This document shows positions 60,814-64,000 of a DNA stretch of 64,000 bases, piece after piece. The stretch is from positions 1 through 64,000 of the forward strand of contig NZ_FNQZ01000013.1 in the NCBI RefSeq assembly GCF_900107545.1. The letters are read 5' to 3'. Source of the DNA: Pseudobutyrivibrio sp. ACV-2. GTDB lineage: Bacteria > Bacillota > Clostridia > Lachnospirales > Lachnospiraceae. Made by a program: the position numbers and the translations under genes. The notes beneath the pieces are model-generated. The model was not told the origin of the DNA. It saw nothing but the letters and a program-made list of their open reading frames with translations, and searched no databases. The first letter of the stretch is position 1. Every line of letters begins with the position of its first letter.

Positions 60814-62928
60814 ATGAAAAACATATGGAAAATTTTTGTAGATGATATTTTAAGTCTCGTAAAGAATTTCTTCGCGCTTGTAATTGTCATAGGAATCTGT
60901 TTTCTTCCAGCTCTATATGCCTGGTTCAATATTTATTCAAATTGGGATCCATATGGCAATACAGGCGCTCTAAAACTTGCTGCAGTATCTGTAGACAAGG
61001 GCTACACCGATGAAAATGGTGAGTATCATAATCAAGGTGATTCCATAATTGAAAATCTTCATGAAAATACAGCTATCGACTGGCAGTTTGTAGATAACTC
61101 AGACGAGGCTATAGAAGGCGTTTACAGCGGAAAGTATTATGCCGCAGTAGTTGTAGATGAGGATTTCTCCTACAACATGTACAACGCTTTTACAGATGAA
61201 ATAAGACGCCCTACCCTGCATTTTTATGAAAATCAAAAGAAAAATCCAGTTGCCACCAAAATTTCAGATACAGTAATCCAGAATCTTCAAAACACAATTA
61301 ACGTGACATTTACAGAAGTAGTTGTACGTGAAGTGTTTAAAAGTGCAAATAAAGTATCAGAGGATATTAAAGAAGATGACGGCTTGGATGGAGCTATCCT
61401 AAATCTTAAACATCTAAGAGAGGATTTAGATGGCTATCAGGTTACAATCGGAGAAATTATCGAAAATGATGCCAAGCTTCAACAGTCACTGAAGGCGGCG
61501 AAAAATGATGCGACTAATCTGCAACAGGAGGCAAGAAATAGCGCCAATGCAGCAAGAAGCTCAAGTATAGCGGCAGGCCAGACCGAAACCTCTTTGGCAG
61601 AATACTCAAAAAATGTAAATGCAGCATTAAATGAGGTGAATAACAGCATTACAGAAATCGAGGCATTTATCGGCGCAGGCTACATCTCTACTGATGTTAA
61701 AGACATGGAGACTTATTTGCAAAGAAGTGCCAAGGATGCAGCAAATATAGTCAATTACCTGAATATCCTGGCAGCCAGCAAAGTACATGGTCCTATTTTA
61801 AAGAGAAATTTGGACAGGGCAAACGAACTTTATGCTATTTTACAGGAATATGACATCGGCGAACCTACAATAGCAGGAAATATCGTTGCTCACAATGAAC
61901 AACAAATGAAATCCACACTGGAAAAAGCAGGCGGCAAGGTTTCAGAACTAAAGAGTGCCTATAACGACAACCTGGTTGCTGAAGTGAATAATGGTCTTAA
62001 AGAACTAGGTGGCGTACTTGATGATTCAAACAGCTTGCTTAATTCAGCGGGAGATACATTTGGTAGTCTAAAAACCATGTTCACAGCCATTAATAACACT
62101 GTGGATTCAGCAAATGTCAGCTTACAAAAAACAAGTGAAGCACTTTCATTTGTAAATAATCGAATTAAAAGCATAATTGGTGATGTAGATACTGTAGATA
62201 ATTCAGATAAAATACAGGCTTTGGTAAATGGACTTTCAGGTGATCCAAAAGTATATGGCAAATTCTTCTCTCAACCTGTTGAAGTCAAAACAGAGGCTGT
62301 ATACCCAATAGAAAATTATGGATCTGCAGTTGCACCATTTTACTCTACCTTAGCATTTTGGGTTGGAGCTTTGATTTTAACAGCTATCATCAAAGTACAT
62401 CCTGATAAGAAAAAATATCCTGATGCTACAAAAAGACAGTTATATTTTGGAAGATATGTCCTGTATTGGATTTTAGGACAGTTACAAGCGATAATAATAG
62501 TCCTTGGAGACCTGTATCTATTGCATGTACAGTGCGTACATCCAGGTCTATTTATGCTTGCAGGTTCTATTATTGCGACCACATTTACTCTTCTAATATA
62601 CTCATTTGTTATAACCTGGGGTGATGTTGGAAAGGCACTTGCAGTGGTTATTGTCGTAATACAAATAGCAGGAAGTTCTGGAACATATCCAATCGAATTA
62701 CTGCCGGAATTTTTCAAGAAGGTGTATATCTTCTTCCCATTCCCTTATGCTATCAATGCAATCAGAGAATGCCTATGTGGAATGTACGGCAATGATTATA
62801 TTAAGTATTTATGCAGTCTTGGAATATTTATAATAGTCGCTCTTGTAATTGGCTTGCTTGTAAGAATTCCTTTTGAGCCAATTAATCACTACATGGAAGA
62901 GCGAATGGAAGATACTGAGATGATGTAG
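60814..62928 (+). CDS. YhgE/Pip domain membrane protein
   Basis: 704 residues. The N-terminal helix leads into the family motif LPALYAWFNIYSNWDPYGN. A long extracytoplasmic region with helical, Ala/Asn-rich segments (about 190-480) follows, then about five C-terminal membrane helices of ABC-2-permease type (FYSTLAFWVGALILTAI, LFMLAGSIIATTFTLLIYSF, GSSGTYPIELLPEFF). The family includes phage-infection protein Pip and the EsaA-like group. Its function here is unknown. First of a three-gene set. Confidence 0.88.
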   Translation: MKNIWKIFVDDILSLVKNFFALVIVIGICFLPALYAWFNIYSNWDPYGNTGALKLAAVSVDKGYTDENGEYHNQGDSIIENLHENTAIDWQFVDNSDEAIEGVYSGKYYAAVVVDEDFSYNMYNAFTDEIRRPTLHFYENQKKNPVATKISDTVIQNLQNTINVTFTEVVVREVFKSANKVSEDIKEDDGLDGAILNLKHLREDLDGYQVTIGEIIENDAKLQQSLKAAKNDATNLQQEARNSANAARSSSIAAGQTETSLAEYSKNVNAALNEVNNSITEIEAFIGAGYISTDVKDMETYLQRSAKDAANIVNYLNILAASKVHGPILKRNLDRANELYAILQEYDIGEPTIAGNIVAHNEQQMKSTLEKAGGKVSELKSAYNDNLVAEVNNGLKELGGVLDDSNSLLNSAGDTFGSLKTMFTAINNTVDSANVSLQKTSEALSFVNNRIKSIIGDVDTVDNSDKIQALVNGLSGDPKVYGKFFSQPVEVKTEAVYPIENYGSAVAPFYSTLAFWVGALILTAIIKVHPDKKKYPDATKRQLYFGRYVLYWILGQLQAIIIVLGDLYLLHVQCVHPGLFMLAGSIIATTFTLLIYSFVITWGDVGKALAVVIVVIQIAGSSGTYPIELLPEFFKKVYIFFPFPYAINAIRECLCGMYGNDYIKYLCSLGIFIIVALVIGLLVRIPFEPINHYMEERMEDTEMM

Positions 62929-62950
62929 TATGTCTCAGGGAGGAATGATA

Positions 62951-63388
62951 ATGCCAAACGAAAAAGAGATAATGTACGATAGATTCCTGGAATTGCAACA
63001 GCAGGTACATTTAAAAAATCAAAAGAAAATCAGAGTTGGTTTGAAAGTTAATATCATACTGCCGCTTATATTCCTTACAATAAGTTTCTTAAGTAACCGC
63101 TCGAAATTGGTATTTCTTGTCTTATGGATTGTGTCATTATTCGGAATAGCATTTTATCTTCTATATGTTGAATATATGGATTTCAAGCTCCAGGAAAGAA
63201 TGAAAGAATTTGGAATAATTGACAGTGAAGAAAATGAGGCATTGATAGGAAACGAAGTAGTTCAGGGTATGAGGGATATTAACAATGCCCAAAAAGAAAT
63301 GGTCAAAGATATTAAAGAACGCAAAGATGAAATCAAAAAGGAAATAAAGACAGAAGTAAAAAAAGTAGGAGGCAAAATTAAAAAATGA
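62951..63388 (+). CDS. Small membrane protein between two YhgE/Pip genes
   Basis: 145 residues: two membrane helices (VNIILPLIFLTISFL and LVFLVLWIVSLFGIAFYLLYV) and a highly charged C-terminal helix (QKEMVKDIKERKDEIKKEIK) that probably forms a coiled coil. Start at ATG 62951 because GGGAGG lies 7 nt upstream; the frame's first ATG at 62930 would be only 1 nt after the previous stop. Overlaps the next gene by 4 bp (ATGA), so all three are coupled. Confidence 0.7.
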   Translation: MPNEKEIMYDRFLELQQQVHLKNQKKIRVGLKVNIILPLIFLTISFLSNRSKLVFLVLWIVSLFGIAFYLLYVEYMDFKLQERMKEFGIIDSEENEALIGNEVVQGMRDINNAQKEMVKDIKERKDEIKKEIKTEVKKVGGKIKK

Positions 63389-64000
63389 AAAATATCATAA
63401 AAATTATAGCCTCCGACATCAAAAGGATTTCTACCAATGTTGTTGCCATGGTAGTAATAATGGGACTTACAGTAATTCCATGCCTTTACGCCTGGTTTAA
63501 TATCCTTTCAAACTGGGACCCTTATGGAGAAGATGCCACCTCAAACCTGCAGGTTGCGGTAGCTTCAAGTGACCAAGGCATAATGATAGGAACCTATGAA
63601 ATTAATGTAGGTGACATCATCATAAAAAATCTTAAAGAAAATAAAACAATCGGCTGGAGATTCACTGACACCTCAGAGGAGGCTGTAGACGGCGTATATT
63701 CAGGTGATTATTATGCTGCAATCGTCATTGATGAACAGTTTAGCTCGGATATGATTAGTTTTTTAGGTGGTGAAATTGAAAATCCAAAAATCACCTACTA
63801 TGAAAACGAAAAGAAAAATGCAATTGCACCAAAGATTACGGGCAAAGTTAAGACCACCATTCAACGCGAGGTTGATGAGGCCTTTATCAGCACTATTGCG
63901 GAAACTATCCTAAAGGCAGGCGAATACTTTGCAAATCTTGATGAGCAAGGCAATATCACAGGGAAAGGTATCTCAAAGCTGGAACAGTTAGATACGGACC
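63385..64000 (+). CDS. YhgE/Pip domain membrane protein, second copy (partial, runs off the window)
   Basis: About 205 codons are visible from the ATG at 63385. The N-terminal helix and motif IPCLYAWFNILSNWDPYGED match the first copy, as do GVYSGDYYAAIVIDE and YYENEKKNAIAPKIT. The two proteins are therefore tandem paralogues, moderately diverged. The C-terminal membrane half lies beyond position 64000. They probably act together, perhaps as a heteromer. Confidence 0.85.
   Translation, partial: MKNIIKIIASDIKRISTNVVAMVVIMGLTVIPCLYAWFNILSNWDPYGEDATSNLQVAVASSDQGIMIGTYEINVGDIIIKNLKENKTIGWRFTDTSEEAVDGVYSGDYYAAIVIDEQFSSDMISFLGGEIENPKITYYENEKKNAIAPKITGKVKTTIQREVDEAFISTIAETILKAGEYFANLDEQGNITGKGISKLEQLDTD

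Noticed and set aside
61959-62717. Minus-strand frames within the first YhgE gene
   Set aside because: They are shadows of a long plus-strand gene with clear family motifs and lack start signals.

Overview
The window is the replication-origin region of an AT-rich Firmicutes chromosome, most likely a Lachnospiraceae bacterium of the Butyrivibrio/Pseudobutyrivibrio type. The family-level call rests on DUF3881 and DUF4446 genes next to parAB, the gene order rpmH-rnpA-yidD-yidC-jag-mnmE-mnmG-rsmG, and a split class I fumarase. The genus is inference. The origin lies between rpmH and dnaA (about 34.42-34.89 kb, many DnaA boxes). Nearly all genes left of it are on the minus strand and all genes right of it on the plus strand, so transcription runs with replication on both arms.

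Region by region. 0-3.9 kb is a small accessory patch: a winged-helix regulator/membrane protein operon with a palindrome over its promoter, a 26-codon remnant of an adenosine deaminase, a broken DUF1016 nuclease and a tyrosine integrase abutting the rpsR terminator. 3.9-12.0 kb holds rpsF-ssb-rpsR, a sirtuin, and a cluster matching Bacillus yaaO-tmk-yaaR-holB-yaaT-yabB-yabC, with a guanylate-kinase-like protein where tmk would be. 12.1-14.9 kb holds a MobA-like transferase, an AbiE-like toxin-antitoxin pair whose toxin half lacks the usual nucleotidyltransferase signature, and a divergent ArgR-like regulator. 15.0-18.8 kb is an xpaC-telA-dacF envelope-stress/cell-wall operon. 19.7-23.7 kb carries tRNA-Lys, tRNA-Arg, an AEC transporter and the most unusual locus of the window. 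That locus pairs a stand-alone FliY/CheC-type phosphatase with a membrane-anchored, acidic, repeat-rich protein ending in peptides that resemble the CheY-binding EIDALL motif of FliM/FliY. 23.7-34.4 kb is the conserved left origin arm (DUF3881, DUF4446, parB, parA, two perfect parS sites, a coiled-coil protein, rsmG, mnmG, mnmE, jag, yidC, yidD, rnpA, rpmH).

Right of the origin: dnaA-dnaN-S4 protein-recF-gyrB-gyrA, fumarase alpha/beta, a complete oligopeptide ABC transporter (oppBCDF-oppA), tRNA-Ser and tRNA-Cys, tyrS, a PAP2 phosphatase, mntP under a yybP-ykoY manganese riboswitch, a Ca2+/Na+ antiporter, a zinc-ribbon protein, metG, a long inverted repeat, tatD, rsmA, a TPR-GGDEF diguanylate cyclase, and two tandem YhgE/Pip membrane proteins flanking a small membrane protein. 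The second YhgE protein runs off the right edge.

Many start codons were moved inward from the longest reading frame because a good ribosome-binding site supports a later ATG, GTG or TTG. Family names come from recognising motifs by eye; no database search was run.
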